DNA of 64,000 nt from Anthracocystis setariae (GCA_928724745.1 CAKMXJ010000016.1:124001-188000), one strand, 5' to 3'. Positions 28,852-41,018 are shown, counted from the first letter of the stretch. Notes: generated by a model from the letters alone, not told the origin. Numbers and translations: made by a program.

Positions 28852-31800
28852 GTGCCAACAAAAAAAAAACGTTAGTTGATATGCTATGATAAGGGTACGA
28901 GTAGTCTCTTACCCGAGACACCATAACGGATGCAAGGTGCATTTGCGAATCGGCTACTTTCCGACTTTTTCTTTTTTTTTCGTCTGGGACAGGGAACATG
29001 GGGGGGGAGGAGGTCAAGAGGGAGAGGGAAGCGACAAAGGGGACAAGTGTGCATGTGCGATTGATTGGTAAATCGTGGATGCAGGCTGCATGGCCAGTTG
29101 GTTTCAGATTTTGTGGTGGTGCGAGAAATGGAGGCGGAAGAGAAGGGAAGGGATCGGTATGTTGCCATGTTGCCTTGTTTCGCACTGGATTCCGCTGCAA
29201 CCAAACTCCAACTGCGACACGCCTCCCAAATGACTTCTCGTGTCCAATCTGCTGCAACTTGGCTCCACACAATCACGTTCAGAATTGGTATCCAATAGGA
29301 TTGTTTGCTCGTCCGAACAGCCGTGTGCGGTTCTGCAAGCCTCTCAAACCACGCCATTGGCTTGGCACATATTATATCAAACATTGCCAAGGTTGGGCTG
29401 TCTCCGTGGGACCCCACACTCCGCTACCTGCCTACGTACCTACAGTCCAAGCTGGATCCTGTATCGCGACTTGCTCACGGTATTAGTTGTACAGCACAGC
29501 GCACTACTGTACAACACTCACACTTGGTGCCGGTTCGCATGATTGTTCAATTCGAACCCTCGTCGACGATAACGCTAAACAGCGCTGTACAAGCTATCTT
29601 CTACTGTACTGTACGGACACACGTTGCATGAAGTTCAATTCTTCTTGGTCTTGTATTGTACTCGAGTCTAGAATGTAGAAAAGGCTATTCTTAGCTTAAA
29701 GCAAGCTCATCCGCCAACGCCAGGTCCCGCGTGCGTCTGCAGCACACAAAGGGGTACAGTTAGCTTCAGTGCACCTCGAGGGCCGCCCGAATGCGTGCGT
29801 ACGCGACAAACGCTGCAGCGGACCCAGGCGTTTGTTAGCAGACTTTGTCAGATGCCAGAGCTGTACTACTGCGGTTACAATACAGTTAAGTACAGTAGAG
29901 CAGATCGGCGTCCGAATGCACCTGATTCGTACCCGCACGCGGGTTGCAGACGAAATTTTCTTTCATTTCAGTATCGCCAGTTGGCGGAGTTGCTGGCAGC
30001 AAGGCGGTCCCACCCAAAGAAGGATTAATAAAATTTGAATTTTCTTGAATTCTTGAAAGGTTTAGAAAAGGTAGGAAATTTGGACCAAAGCCGAGACGAA
30101 TTTAAGGAACGCAACGCAAGGCAACTTGATTTGTGCAGTGCTGAACAGCCTGCCTGCCTGCCAGCCAGCCAACCAGCCAGTCTACGTACAACGCAAATTG
30201 CGGGCACTCGCATGAATTCACCACGCAGCGTAAATTTGCACAACACCAACCGCTCCGCCGCTACAATCCATATGGCTTTGCGTTGAACCATGAAATCGTC
30301 CAAATTGTTTACTGTACTGTACCTTGTTCTTCTTCCGTCGGGTTGCGGTCTTGGCTGCTATGATTGGTTCGCCGAACTTACATGCCAGTCCAGTTGCACA
30401 CGACGAACGACGCTTTGACCCAACCCGTCTTGACCAGCTTCCGACTACATGTGACTGCCGCTCCGCCTTCTGCTATCCTGTCGTGAATTGTTCTTCGCTG
30501 CTTGACAATTGGTGCCTTCTGCCAGCGCCGTTTACAGAAGTTCCGCCAATCTGGTCCAACGTACCCAAGTCCCCCTACGTGTCTATGCTGCTGCGCTGCT
30601 GGTGCGGGAGACTGTGATGGAGTTGGTCGCCAGCGCAAAGTCACCCAGCCTGTGGATGCTGCAGCAGGTTCCGAGTGTCTATTTCGAGAAGCCCCGCCAT
30701 CCTGGGCAAGTTGCACTTGCAGCCAATCGCCAGCCGCCAACTGCGTCAAGAACACTGTCATTGGTCAGTCTCTTGTTTTACAGCCAGCACAGCGCACGTT
30801 TTTGAATTTCAGAATCGGCTACAGTAGCGCCATCTTAGACAGCTTGGTTGTCAGTTTGAAGAAGTTCACAGAGCCCGAGGCGTTGTCAAACACTTCTCAC
30901 CCGAGCAAACACCAAACATCCCTACAAGGTTGATTCCATAGGTGTAGTCATTGTCTGTCTGTCAAGACAAAGAGGCCTGTGGCCCATGCCGAGCCACTAG
31001 ACGTATTCTCTGCGCGAGGCTGTGTGCCGTTTAGTAGCAAATCCAGTTTTGATGCCTATCGCCTCGGTGTCTAGCCGTCGCGCCTAGGGAGCCCCAGGGT
31101 CGCATCAGCCGTCGGTTCAAAAAGAGGCTGCAGTTATGGTTCAAAACGAGTCCAAGAAGAAACTCGTCTAAATTTACAGGCGTTACGTGGCAGCAGTCAA
31201 GCGAAGAACAGCATGCACATCAGGGTCAATATCATAATGACGATGAACTGGATGATGTAATTTGTCGCCGGACAGCGCTTTCATAGCGGATAGAACAGTG
31301 GCTATACTAGAGCTTCACGTCTTGCCGAGCCTACTTCGGCTTCCCAGGCGTTGCTAGTTGCAAACAGGCGTTAGGCTCAGCTCGCTTGCCCGTTGCCGAG
31401 CTCACCTCGCAAGCGGCTATCGAAATCTGGCTCGTAACAAATCTCGACAATGGGCGCCAATCTCAGCCTTTCTTATCGTTCTGTGCAGAATTGCAGGTCG
31501 TCGTCGTTGACATGAACTCAAGAGATGTCGTCGGGTCAACAGGGTTTTGCCGTCTCATCTGAGATTTTCGAATGACATGACCCTATCGTCTGGCCTGATT
31601 GCAATCGAGTGCTTTTTCGCTGGAGAAAGGAGCAACCACACGGCGTAAACATGCGGATGCTCACCGTCGCTTCGATTTTGAAAGGTGCGCTGAAAGATGA
31701 ACAGGATTCGTACGGCGTACAACATCGTAAGAGCAGTACTAGTTGTTGCGTTGGCGTCGACACGCGATTGACGGCTCTGGACGTGGTTCAGTATGACGCC

Positions 31801-32046
31801 AACAACAGCATTGTCGATCAGCTTTGCAGTAACAAACACTCTCCCATGTTCAGTGTCAATTTGGTCTCGCCACATTGTTCGAACTCGGCGTTCACGGTTA
31901 GCGTTTCATCGCATCAGATCAGACCTTCGAACGAGCGGTCCAAGCATCACCTGGATCACAGTCAGAGAATCGCTCGCTGTAGTGATGCACTGTACTCGCC
32001 AAGCTAAGGCGGTGTTCGCCACAACGAAGGTCTTCGCTTATCATTG

Positions 32047-32101
32047 TCAGGTCAGGTCAGGTCAGCTCAGCTCAGGTCAGCTCAGCTCAGGTCAGGTCAG
32101 G
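32047..32101. repeat. Pentamer array of GGTCA / GCTCA
   Basis: About eleven units in which GGTCA and GCTCA alternate irregularly. Confidence 0.9.
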
Positions 32102-32777
32102 TCCACATAGGCGAATGTTCCCATGCGCGGACAATCCGTAAATTTACGAATTCGTTCGCCAGCCGACCTAGCCGAGGTTGACACAGGGCAAATCATTGCC
32201 CCACCTCGTGCAGGATCACGGCGTCTGACACCTTCCATTTCAGGCCCATGCCCCTGTTTGCAACGCACACGCGCACACCTTCCAAGCTGGTTCGTTCGGG
32301 GCTCTGACCGCACGAGTAGTTTTGCCTAACCGATGGAGCCTAGCGCAACGTTGCATCATTTGCGAGGCCAGTGCGAAAAAAAAAGGTACAACACCACCAA
32401 GACTGTCCGAACTTTTGCTCGAGCATATGATTATGGGATAAGTCAACTTGACGTGCCGTGTGTGGCAAAGTCAACAATGGGAAGCACCCAAGTTTCATCG
32501 TAGTTTTGGGAAGCAAGGACGCCTCGTGCCGTACCGTCTCGCGTATATCAGCCTTTTTTCCGCCACCCTTGCTTGCCTTTCTGCATCGCCTACCAGGTGT
32601 GTGTGTGTGCGTGTGTGTGCACACTTTGGCGCTTCTTCGGTCAGATGCTGCCAGATTTAAAAGCCTATCCTGCCATTTTTAAGCGTAGCGAGAGAAGACT
32701 CCTTGCTGCACCACCATGCCATCAGCCATTTTCGCAGAAGCGATCTGCACCTGGTGAGACCGCCTCTGGCTCGCATT

Positions 32778-32778
<1 letters not shown>

Positions 32779-32810
<32 letters not shown>
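32779..32810. repeat. (GGCT)8 microsatellite
   Basis: Perfect tetramer run of 32 bp. Confidence 0.9.
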
Positions 32811-34875
32811 TGCCGGCTTGCCATACTATATAGCTCCAGCTCACAGCCAGTAGTTCCAATTGTTAGACTTTAAGCGGGACGGGACCTTTGCAGCTTCTCG
32901 GCCCGCTTCCTGAGTACAAGCTGGCTTGGCGCTCGGGAAACGATGCCGGAACTCCAAGGCCATGTACTGTATCATGGCCGAGATTTTGTCATGCTGCCAA
33001 CCTTGCTCGTTAGCACTACACTTGCGTTTTCTCTGCGAACACGGTTTAAAGCGTCGGCAGTCGAGCCGTTCAACGATGCCTCTTTCAAGGTGAATTGCAC
33101 CGAAAAGCGCTCCGATTGATACGAACATGACCAGATGAGACCGTGCTCACCAACTTGAGTGTCCATGATCGGCAAACAAGGGCATGCAAAGAACGTGACC
33201 ATATTTGGATTTCGTTCGTATGGTACCAAGATAAGGATTTCTCTCGTGATAAGAAGGGGGGCCCCGCCCGGTGGACCCTCTGCCGAGAAGCCTTGCTGCA
33301 TCAACTCTGAGCAAGCAATGATCAACCTTTCTATGCCTCTTCGTGCTGTATGTACTGAGTCTATTGACACGACCTTCATGCTGATGAATGCAAGTGCTGG
33401 AACGGCACAATTGATTAGCAAACGGGAAGAGCACTCCGAGCTCATGATTTTGCGCCCGCGGACATGCCTTGACAGCGCGACACGGCTTGACAGACTCTAC
33501 CCCGCATATTCATTTTAGCTTAGCTGGGCGTCATGAGAGCATACGGGAGCCCAGACTCCACACCTGCTGCAAAGGTCATGTGTCGTGCATCCAGAGATAA
33601 GAGACCCGCAAGTCCGCTCTTTCGATTCCAGCGGCGGTCAAGGGCGGGGTTGATATGGATACGAGACGGTACCCTGCTCCTAGATTAGACACATACAGTA
33701 GACCAACCCCGTGAGATTTCACCATAGCAAGCCCCAGGGGTCCCCACGCAAGAGCCCCTGCTGAGGGACGTGGACAAGCTCCACCTTCCCCGCAATTTCC
33801 TCGACATCCTGCAACACCAATCAACACACACGCGGCAATCGGTCGGAGCTTGCTAGCCATCGGTCAAGACCCTATCGCATCTTTTCACATCGAGGAATAG
33901 CGAATGTCAAGAGCTCCGTCGATGTGAAGTGAGCCGGCAAGTGTCTAGGGACGAGCCGTAGAGCCATATGCAGGATGACCAAGATGCTGCCGCTGCCCGC
34001 GCGCATGTAGAACCTGGACAAGTGACCACACAAAGTCCTAGTACTTCCTTATCTCTACGACCCCTCGCTGTTGAGACAGAGCTGCAACCAACAGCCGACC
34101 GAGCCAATACACTGAACTGCACCGCCCTGTATGTCCCCGATTGTCGGAACACTTGATGATCTGTCAAGTACGCTAGCAGCTTGCAGCCTATCCAGCTTAG
34201 GTTGGTACTCAGGCCCAGTCTGAGATGCAATAGGTCAACATCATCTGACCCAGCTCTCCATTCTTGCACCAGCCGGAGAGCCCCACATTCGATCGTACGC
34301 ACGGCTCACCCCTGGGGTCATCGGAGGAACGATGGCGCCCACACCATGTTCAAACTGACACGGCACAGCCTCACACGCCAAGCCATGTGTCTCGGGCCGT
34401 GTCGTCACGAAGCCACTTGCTATACTACACCCATGAACGGATGTGGGATCTTAGTGTTTAATACGCTATCTGCCGCTGCACCATAAGGCAAATTACTCGC
34501 TCGCATGGAAAAGGCTTCGGGAGCGTGTGACGCAACTGTCTGGCTTGTGGCGTGATGCACGGACTCAAGCGCTACTCACAGCATCCGGACGAGCTAAGCT
34601 TCCAGGTCACGAGGTGTGGCGTGAGAGCAAACCATTCTACACTCGTGCGATTCAATTGCAGAAGGCTGTCTGTTAGATTTTTATGAGAACTTAGTAATTA
34701 TTATGTGATAGAGATTCAATGTCGGAACCCTTTTCTGGGATTCGGAAACATCGGCGTTGTTGCATCATGCAGGTGTGTGGGATTTGTGGGATTTGTGACT
34801 GCTGTCACACGGCTGAGTCCGACTTCTTCCTACCAACACTTTGATCCTCTCCATCTGGGTTCGACGGCATCAACG

Positions 34876-36696
34876 ATGGCTGCGAACTTGAGTCGCTCAT
34901 CAAGCGGCCTGCTGAGGCAGCTGCCTCGCGGCGTCACCACGATCCCGTCTTCGTCCTCCAGCAGCAATCGTGGCATCGCTCGACGAACAGCTTCATCGGC
35001 AGCTCGACCCACAGACGACTTTGATCCTTCCGGTTCCTCTTCTTCTACTTCGCCTTCCTCGTCGAGCATCTCTTCAAGTTCTAACCTCACTGGTCGCGAC
35101 AGAACGTACGGTCAACCACTTCCGCACTCCCACCCGCATCTCTTTCCGCGTCGAGGCATCCTGGGCTCGGAGGATGCGTATCTGCGACCGTCGGATCCCA
35201 CCCCCGCACCTGGCTTCTACGACGATGGAGTCGGCCTCGTCGCTACCACGCAACTCACGCCTGGCATCCCCAAATCCGAATACGAACTGCGGCGCAAGAA
35301 ACTCATGGATCGTCTGCCGGACTCCTCGGTCGTGGTCGCCATGTCCGGCAGAGTCAAATCGATGTCCGGTAACATCTTCTACAAGTTTCGCCAGGAAACC
35401 AACTTTTGGTACCTCACCGGCTTCCAAGAGCCAGACTCTGCCGTCGTTCTCGAGAAAGACGCCTCGAGTCCAAGAGGATACAAGATGACCATGTTTGTGC
35501 AAAAGAGGGACGAGCACAATGAGACCTGGAATGGTCCACGCACGGGCCTCGATGGAGCCGTCGACGTCTTCGCCGCGGACGAGGCGTACGAGTGCGATGC
35601 TGCTATCGTGCTCCACCATCTCAAGCAAATTCTACCGAAATACACGCACATCTACGTCGAGCCGCCAAATCAACCCTCGGCACCCCGACGAAGCGCAGCG
35701 ACGCACGCCAAAGCCGGCAACATCCTCAACTACCTGAGTCCGCCGAGCACGACGGGGCTGGACGTGTTTACCAAAAAGTCCGACTTTGAAGCGGTGGTCA
35801 AGCTGCTCGGGGATACACGCAAGTGTCATTCGCTGGCGCGGGAAGTGGAGAGGCTGCGATTTGTCAAGTCGGCCAACGAGATCCGGGTGATGAAGCGCGC
35901 AGGTCAAGTTTCCGGTGCGGCGATGGCCGAGACGATGGGGTTCGTTCGACCGGGCGTGTCGGAAGCGCAGTTGCAGGCGGTGTTCGAGTACAACTGTGGC
36001 TTGCGCGGGTCTCAACGGCCCGCGTACGTGCCCGTGGTGGCGAGCGGCGCCAATGCGTTGACGATCCACTATGTGAATAACGACAAGCTCGTGGGGCCGG
36101 ACCAGTTGGTGTGTATCGATGCCGGCGGCGAGCTCGACGGCTATGCCAGTGACATCACCCGCGCGTTCCCGAGCAACGCCGACGGACGCTTCTCCGAACC
36201 CCAGAAGGACCTGTACACAGCCGTCCTCAACGTGCTCAAACGGTGCACCACGTTGGCCACGGCAGACCAATGCTACACTCTCGCAGACCTGCACCGTCGA
36301 TCGGTCGACTTTTTGCGCGAAGAGCTCGCGCAGATCGGCTTCAACCTCTCCGGTGGGACGCTCGAACGCGTGCTGTACCCACACTATATCGGCCACTGGC
36401 TCGGCATCGATCTGCACGACTGTGCCACCGTCGAACGCACCACCAGGTTGGAACCGGGTGCAGTGGTGACGATCGAACCCGGCGTTTATGTGCCTTATGA
36501 TAACGCGTTCCCCAAACACTTCCACGGCATCGGTATACGCGTCGAGGACGATATCGCCGTAGACGAGCATACCAACATCGTGCTCAGCAGCGCAGCACCC
36601 AAGGAGGTCTCAGACGTCGAAGCCGCATGTGCCAATCTTGTCGACTCGCATCAGTCCAACAAACACACCGGCTACCAACCATCCTTCCCGCACTGA
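34876..36696 (+). CDS. ICP55: Mitochondrial Xaa-Pro aminopeptidase ICP55, 606 aa
   Basis: Icp55 removes one residue from proteins already cut by the mitochondrial processing peptidase, which stabilises them. The N-terminus (MAANLSRSSSGLLRQLPRGV) is a basic, Ser-rich targeting signal. An aminopeptidase P N-domain (about 155-290, with FYKFRQETNFWYLTGFQEPDSA) precedes the M24 creatinase fold. All five metal ligands are visible: Asp and Asp in CIDAGGELDGYASDITRAF, His in YIGHWLGIDLHD, Glu in TIEPGVYVP and Glu in GIRVEDD. The frame is open back to 34705 but the ATG at 34876 has the better context and gives the signal. Confidence 0.93.
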   Translation: MAANLSRSSSGLLRQLPRGVTTIPSSSSSSNRGIARRTASSAARPTDDFDPSGSSSSTSPSSSSISSSSNLTGRDRTYGQPLPHSHPHLFPRRGILGSEDAYLRPSDPTPAPGFYDDGVGLVATTQLTPGIPKSEYELRRKKLMDRLPDSSVVVAMSGRVKSMSGNIFYKFRQETNFWYLTGFQEPDSAVVLEKDASSPRGYKMTMFVQKRDEHNETWNGPRTGLDGAVDVFAADEAYECDAAIVLHHLKQILPKYTHIYVEPPNQPSAPRRSAATHAKAGNILNYLSPPSTTGLDVFTKKSDFEAVVKLLGDTRKCHSLAREVERLRFVKSANEIRVMKRAGQVSGAAMAETMGFVRPGVSEAQLQAVFEYNCGLRGSQRPAYVPVVASGANALTIHYVNNDKLVGPDQLVCIDAGGELDGYASDITRAFPSNADGRFSEPQKDLYTAVLNVLKRCTTLATADQCYTLADLHRRSVDFLREELAQIGFNLSGGTLERVLYPHYIGHWLGIDLHDCATVERTTRLEPGAVVTIEPGVYVPYDNAFPKHFHGIGIRVEDDIAVDEHTNIVLSSAAPKEVSDVEAACANLVDSHQSNKHTGYQPSFPH

Positions 36697-36884
36697 AGTC
36701 TCACCTCACCTCACCCCTCACCCAATCCAATTCTCGCTCCACTCCAGTGCACCCGCTCGAGCCATTGAGACACACGTTGAGAGACCTGGAACTGAAAGTT
36801 GATCATAAAGATGCAAGTACAAAGGGACACGACAACCGCACATCTACTTTCTCGCTTTTTTTTTTCTTTTCTTTCTTTTGACTC

Positions 36885-37895
36885 TTAGTGGAGACCGTCG
36901 GCGTAGACAGACTTGAAACTGTGCCTTTCGACAAACGCGTTCCACAACGTCCTAACCTTATCTCCTACACCCCCTTGGTAATGCTTGAGCACCTCGTTGA
37001 TGGCATCGATAGCGTCTGCTTTGTTGGTTACGAGACCCTGGGCGATTGCGCCGATCCTGGCGAGCCAAGGGATCAGATGCAGATCCGCCAGACAAATCTG
37101 GTCACCGAGACAGAATGGACCTTGTACCTTTGCTTCGAGCACCACCATGGCGTCGGCGATCGCCTTCCAGGTTGCATTGGTGAGTTCTACGAGCTGCTGC
37201 ACCGCTTGGGCGTCGGCATGGACGTATGCGTTGGTGAGGAGCGCTTGCGACTCGAGCTTATCGACGTACCACTTTTTCAGGTTTTCCTGAAGTGCGCTGG
37301 ATTTCGGGTTGGCGCTGCCGTCAAAAGCGGTGGTGCTGGCATTGGAGCTCTGCAATGCCTTCTGTTGCGCCAACAACGCTTCGTAGCGGTTCTTGACAAA
37401 GGCGCCTGCGATGCCGGACTTGCTCTTGTCCAACTCGCCCTCGGTGCGAATACCAAGCAGGAGGAAGTTCGGGTCCACCTTTGCGCCGTGGACGAGTGCG
37501 ATGATCTCATCGCTCACCGCTTTGCCTTCGATGGTCGCCGGCGCAAGGATCGGAGCCGGTGCAGCCTGCTCGCCTTCGCCAGTCGCCGCGACTGTGTTGG
37601 AACTCCTGGATTTGTCCAGAAACTCCAAGATCGCCTTGGTATCGGTGATGGCGCGGAACTTGGTGTCGACTTCGGCACTGGTGGTCTCTAGGATGGGCAC
37701 CACCAGGGTGGGGACGGTTCCTTTCGAGTTGATTCGGAGGTAGGACGGGTCGAAGTTCTCACCCCTGACAAGGTCGACGATCTTGAGGTCGACATCCGAC
37801 GCAGCGTAACCCTTTTCGATCAGGGTGAGGCGAGGCGACGACGCCCAGACGGAGCCGTCAAAGGTGTAGAGCGTTGCTTTGGGAACATCGGCCAT
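36885..37895 (-). CDS. Glutathione S-transferase-like protein, 336 aa
   Basis: The N-terminal part (about 4-85) matches a thioredoxin-like GST_N fold: ATLYTFDGSVWASSPRLTLIEKG, then SKGTVPTLVVP with the cis-proline Val-Pro motif. A long central helical part and a GST_C-like end (FCLGDQICLADLHLIPWLARI) follow. The protein is longer than typical GSTs (about 220 aa), with an insertion rich in Ala/Glu between the domains. The substrate is unknown. The frame extends upstream to 38108, but the ATG at 37895 (MADVPKATLY) starts the conserved part. It converges closely on ICP55 (188 bp). Confidence 0.85.
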   Translation of the reverse strand: MADVPKATLYTFDGSVWASSPRLTLIEKGYAASDVDLKIVDLVRGENFDPSYLRINSKGTVPTLVVPILETTSAEVDTKFRAITDTKAILEFLDKSRSSNTVAATGEGEQAAPAPILAPATIEGKAVSDEIIALVHGAKVDPNFLLLGIRTEGELDKSKSGIAGAFVKNRYEALLAQQKALQSSNASTTAFDGSANPKSSALQENLKKWYVDKLESQALLTNAYVHADAQAVQQLVELTNATWKAIADAMVVLEAKVQGPFCLGDQICLADLHLIPWLARIGAIAQGLVTNKADAIDAINEVLKHYQGGVGDKVRTLWNAFVERHSFKSVYADGLH

Positions 37896-38279
37896 GTTGA
37901 AGACAGACGTTGAGTCTGAGAAGTAGAAAAGATAAAAAGTTGTGGGTTGGAGACAAGAGATGGCAAGATTGAAAGAAAGGGGGGGGGGGGATGTTGTGTG
38001 CCTTGGGGCGAGGAAGTGAGAAGTACAGTGGTTGGCTGCAATGTGATGCACGTCGCCTGTCGCCTGTCGCCTGTATGTTGGATTAAGTGAATTGGCTGTT
38101 TGGCGCACGGTTCATGACGACCCACGCGACCCAAACCCAAACCCAAACCTCGACTCTGTTGGACAATAATTTTTGGCTTCCCCATGCAACATCCTCCCTC
38201 GTACAACACAGTACAATCCCAAGCCGTTTCCATCGCCTTCATGATCAGCAGCAGACTCACTCCACTATAGGCCGTTAGG
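37896..38279. other. Divergent promoter region, GST-like / methyltransferase genes
   Basis: 384 bp between divergent starts. Contains a G10 run at about 37980-37990, a short repeat of CGCCTGT near 38050-38070 and ACCCAAACCC repeats near 38129-38148. No gene is seen. Confidence 0.4.
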
Positions 38280-39245
38280 ATGGTCATCTCCTGGTTGGTG
38301 GAAACTTTCTTCGGGGCGCTGCACACCATCGGTCTCGCTCCCGCCGTGCCGCAGCCTTTCGAGGATCGTCTGGCCAAGCTGGATCCCAGCCAAAGCACCA
38401 TCGACAACCACATCTACAACACCTCTTCTTTCGACTGGTCCAAATCCGGACTCGAGCTTCTCAATCCAGTCCGAGTCGAGTACTTCCTCGACAAGCTCCA
38501 TCGTCACCTCTCTTCGCTCCCCACCGATGACAAGTCTGGCGTCATCACTCTGCTGGATCTGGGCTGTGGAAGTGGGATCGCGATCGAAGCGATTCATGCG
38601 AGCCTTGTTTCTCGTTCCTCTCGCGCCAACATCACCAACGATGGATTATTTGACGGAGAACACACCTTTCGGCTGATCGGACTGGACATGTCGAGTCGTT
38701 CGATTGACCTCGGTCGAAAACGTGCGCAAGATCACGGCTTTGCGATTGAGTACATCGTCGGAGACATCTACGACCTACCTCTTGCCGCCAATTCTGTCGA
38801 TGGCATCATCTGTTCCGACGTCCTGGAGCATCTCTTCGACCTACCGCATGCATTCTCTTCCATCGCTCACTGCCTCAAACCAGGTGGCTTCTTCAGCTTT
38901 GACACCATCAACCGCACGCCTACTTCGTACTACCTGACCATCTGGATCCTGCAAGACATCCTCAAAGCAATGCAGGGAGATGCACACGACCACAGGTTGT
39001 ACATCGAACCGAAAGAAGTCCACACCGCGATGCGCAAGGCTGGTCTCAAGGTAGCGCCCCAGCAGGATCTCGTCGGAATGAGACCAGTTGTGCAATGGCC
39101 TCCCGTCGCGATATGGCGGTTGCTGTCCGGTCAAGGGTTTGTCATGTCGTTCCTGGCCAGATTTGTAAAGACAGACGATTTGAGTATCAGCTACTTGCAC
39201 TGGTGCGAGAAGCCCAAGTCTGGACAAGTGGTAGAGATCTCATAA
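38280..39245 (+). CDS. UbiG/COQ3-like SAM-dependent methyltransferase, 321 aa
   Basis: Class I methyltransferase fold with motif I LLDLGCGSG (about 95), post-I LIGLDMS, motif II IICSDVLEHL and motif III LKPGGFFSFDTIN. The stretch before motif I (DNHIYNTSSFDWS and LNPVRVEYF) resembles UbiG/Coq3, which O-methylates ubiquinone precursors. No basic mitochondrial presequence is seen; the N-terminus is hydrophobic instead (MVISWLVETFFGALHTIGLA) and could be an anchor. It could be COQ3 or a paralogue with another substrate. Confidence 0.75.
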   Translation: MVISWLVETFFGALHTIGLAPAVPQPFEDRLAKLDPSQSTIDNHIYNTSSFDWSKSGLELLNPVRVEYFLDKLHRHLSSLPTDDKSGVITLLDLGCGSGIAIEAIHASLVSRSSRANITNDGLFDGEHTFRLIGLDMSSRSIDLGRKRAQDHGFAIEYIVGDIYDLPLAANSVDGIICSDVLEHLFDLPHAFSSIAHCLKPGGFFSFDTINRTPTSYYLTIWILQDILKAMQGDAHDHRLYIEPKEVHTAMRKAGLKVAPQQDLVGMRPVVQWPPVAIWRLLSGQGFVMSFLARFVKTDDLSISYLHWCEKPKSGQVVEIS

Positions 39246-39557
39246 TTTGCGTCGGTTGTATAAAGCCAACCCTTTCTGTACCCAATCCCGACTCAGCACA
39301 TGGCAATTCAACCCTAGAACCCTCTCATAGATCACAACCAGCACATGCCCGAACGTAGCCTCGAGATACAAAATGCAACAACAACGGCATTCAAGGCGGA
39401 AAGAGGGTAAATATACAAGATTTTTTGCTTAAGCACCAAAATTGGTTGCATACTGATTTTCATAGCTGATGCTGCCTTGGCCCAACATTACTGACAGCAC
39501 TGGAGCATCATCGACTGACGATTGGGATGCAAGCGGGTTGGTTGATCGGGTTGCGAC
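39246..39557. other. Convergent 3' region
   Basis: 312 bp between the methyltransferase and ILV5 stop codons. Nothing recognisable is seen. Confidence 0.4.
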
Positions 39558-41018
39558 TTAAAGACCCTTGGCGGCGTTCTCGGGACGGAGGGCACGCACC
39601 TTGTGGCCGACCTTCCACATCTCCTGAGCGGCGATGGCGTCTGTCTCCTTGTCAAAGTCCTGACGGTAAGTCTTGCGGTTACCGAATTCGAGCGCCCTCC
39701 TGGTCTCGCTTCCGTTCTTGACGCTCTCGTACAGAGCCTCGAGCACGGGCTTGTTGGCCTTTTCGAATTCGGGAGCCCAGTCGAGCGCACCACGACGAGC
39801 GGTGGTGGAGCAAGCCTTGTACATGTAGTCCATACCGTTGGCACCGACAAGGGGGTAGAGCGACTGGAGAGCCTCCTCGCAAGTCTCGTTGAAAGCCTCC
39901 GAGGGCGAGTGACCGTTGGCACGCAGAACATCGTACTGAGCCTTGAACAGACCCTGGATGGCACCCATCAGACAGGCACGCTCACCGTACAGGTCCGAGT
40001 ACACCTCGCGCTCAAACGTGGTCTCGTACAGGTAACCACAACCGACGGCAACGCCCATCGCCGACGCCTTCTCGAGAGCCTTGCCCGAGACATCCTGGTG
40101 CACAGCGATGGAACCGTTGATACCACGCGACTCGAGGAAGAGCGTACGCACGGTACGGCCCGAACCCTTGGGAGCGCACAGGATGATGTCCTTGTCCTTG
40201 GGAGCCTCGAAGCCCGTCTCCTTGGCGTAGGTGATCTGGAAACCGTGCGAGAAGTACAGCGTGTGCGTGTTGGGCATCTTGTCCTTGATCGAGTTGTACA
40301 CCGAAGTGCATGCGGCGTCGGAAAGCAGCAGCATGGCAATCGTGGCCTTCTCGGCAGCCTCCTCGATAGGGAAGAGGTTCTTGCCGGGTTGCCAACCGTC
40401 CTCGATGGCCTCCTTCCACGACGCACCGTCCTTTCGCACACCAACGATAACGTTCATGCCGTTGTCACGCAGGCTGCAATAACGAAGCAGATAGGAGAGG
40501 AAAGCGGAGGGAAAAGTGTAGATGCGGTCAGAATACTGTTCAACTCGACTCTGAATTTGCTCAAATCTTTCCTGGAACTTGTACCAAGCAAGCCGAACCA
40601 TCGTAAGTTCGATTCGCTTGATAGAAGCGGCCCAATCGGTTTTGGCCATCGAAACAAAAAGTGGCACTGGAAAGGTGAGCAAGGAATGGATTTGGGAAAC
40701 AAAAACTTACTTAAGACCCTGACCGTGTCCCTGGGAGCCGTAACCGAGAATGGCGAAGGTGTCGTTCTTGAAGTAGTCCTGAAGCTTCTCGAGGGGCCAG
40801 TCCTCACGCTCGTACACCTTTTCGGGGATACCCTCGGAGAACTCGATGGTCTTGAGACCACGGGCAAGCGAGGGCTTAGCGGCGGCGCTGACCAACTTGT
40901 TGAGCGAAGGACGAGCGGTGGCAGCGATCGAGAGCGATCGAGCCGAGGCAGCGCCAGCACGGCGAGCCGACGAGCGGGTAGCAGCCCGGAGGGCGGTTCT
41001 TGCGACGTTGGCGTTCAT
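39558..41018 (-). CDS. ILV5: Ketol-acid reductoisomerase ILV5, 407 aa, two exons
   Basis: Catalyses the NADPH-dependent isomero-reduction of acetohydroxy acids in valine and isoleucine synthesis in mitochondria. Exons are 40711-41018 and 39558-40473; the 237-bp intron (GTAAGT...TTGCAG) splits an Asn codon and restores the NADPH-binding GYGSQGHGQGLNLRDNG. The first 50 residues are basic and Ser/Ala-rich, a targeting signal. Conserved features: CAPKGSG, the knotted C-terminal domain with GERACLMGAIQGLF and the metal-binding EALQSLYPLVG region. Length fits fungal ILV5. Confidence 0.97.

Larger units (their letters stand above)
28915..34875. other. About 6 kb with no supported gene
   Basis: Only short overlapping frames without family motifs or codon continuity. 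It holds several TACTGTAC-type motifs (29505, 29602, 30310), a pentamer array (32047-32101), a GGCT array (32779-32810) and short GT runs near 32597-32620. Non-coding RNA or decayed repeats are possible but not supported by anything visible. Confidence 0.5.

Noticed and set aside
32047..32101. Pentamer array as a possible CRISPR-like structure
   Set aside because: Units are contiguous without spacers; it is a simple tandem repeat in a eukaryote.
34705..34875. N-terminal extension of ICP55 from an upstream ATG
   Set aside because: The later ATG at 34876 gives a clean mitochondrial signal and better start context; the extension is Cys/Val-rich without such character.
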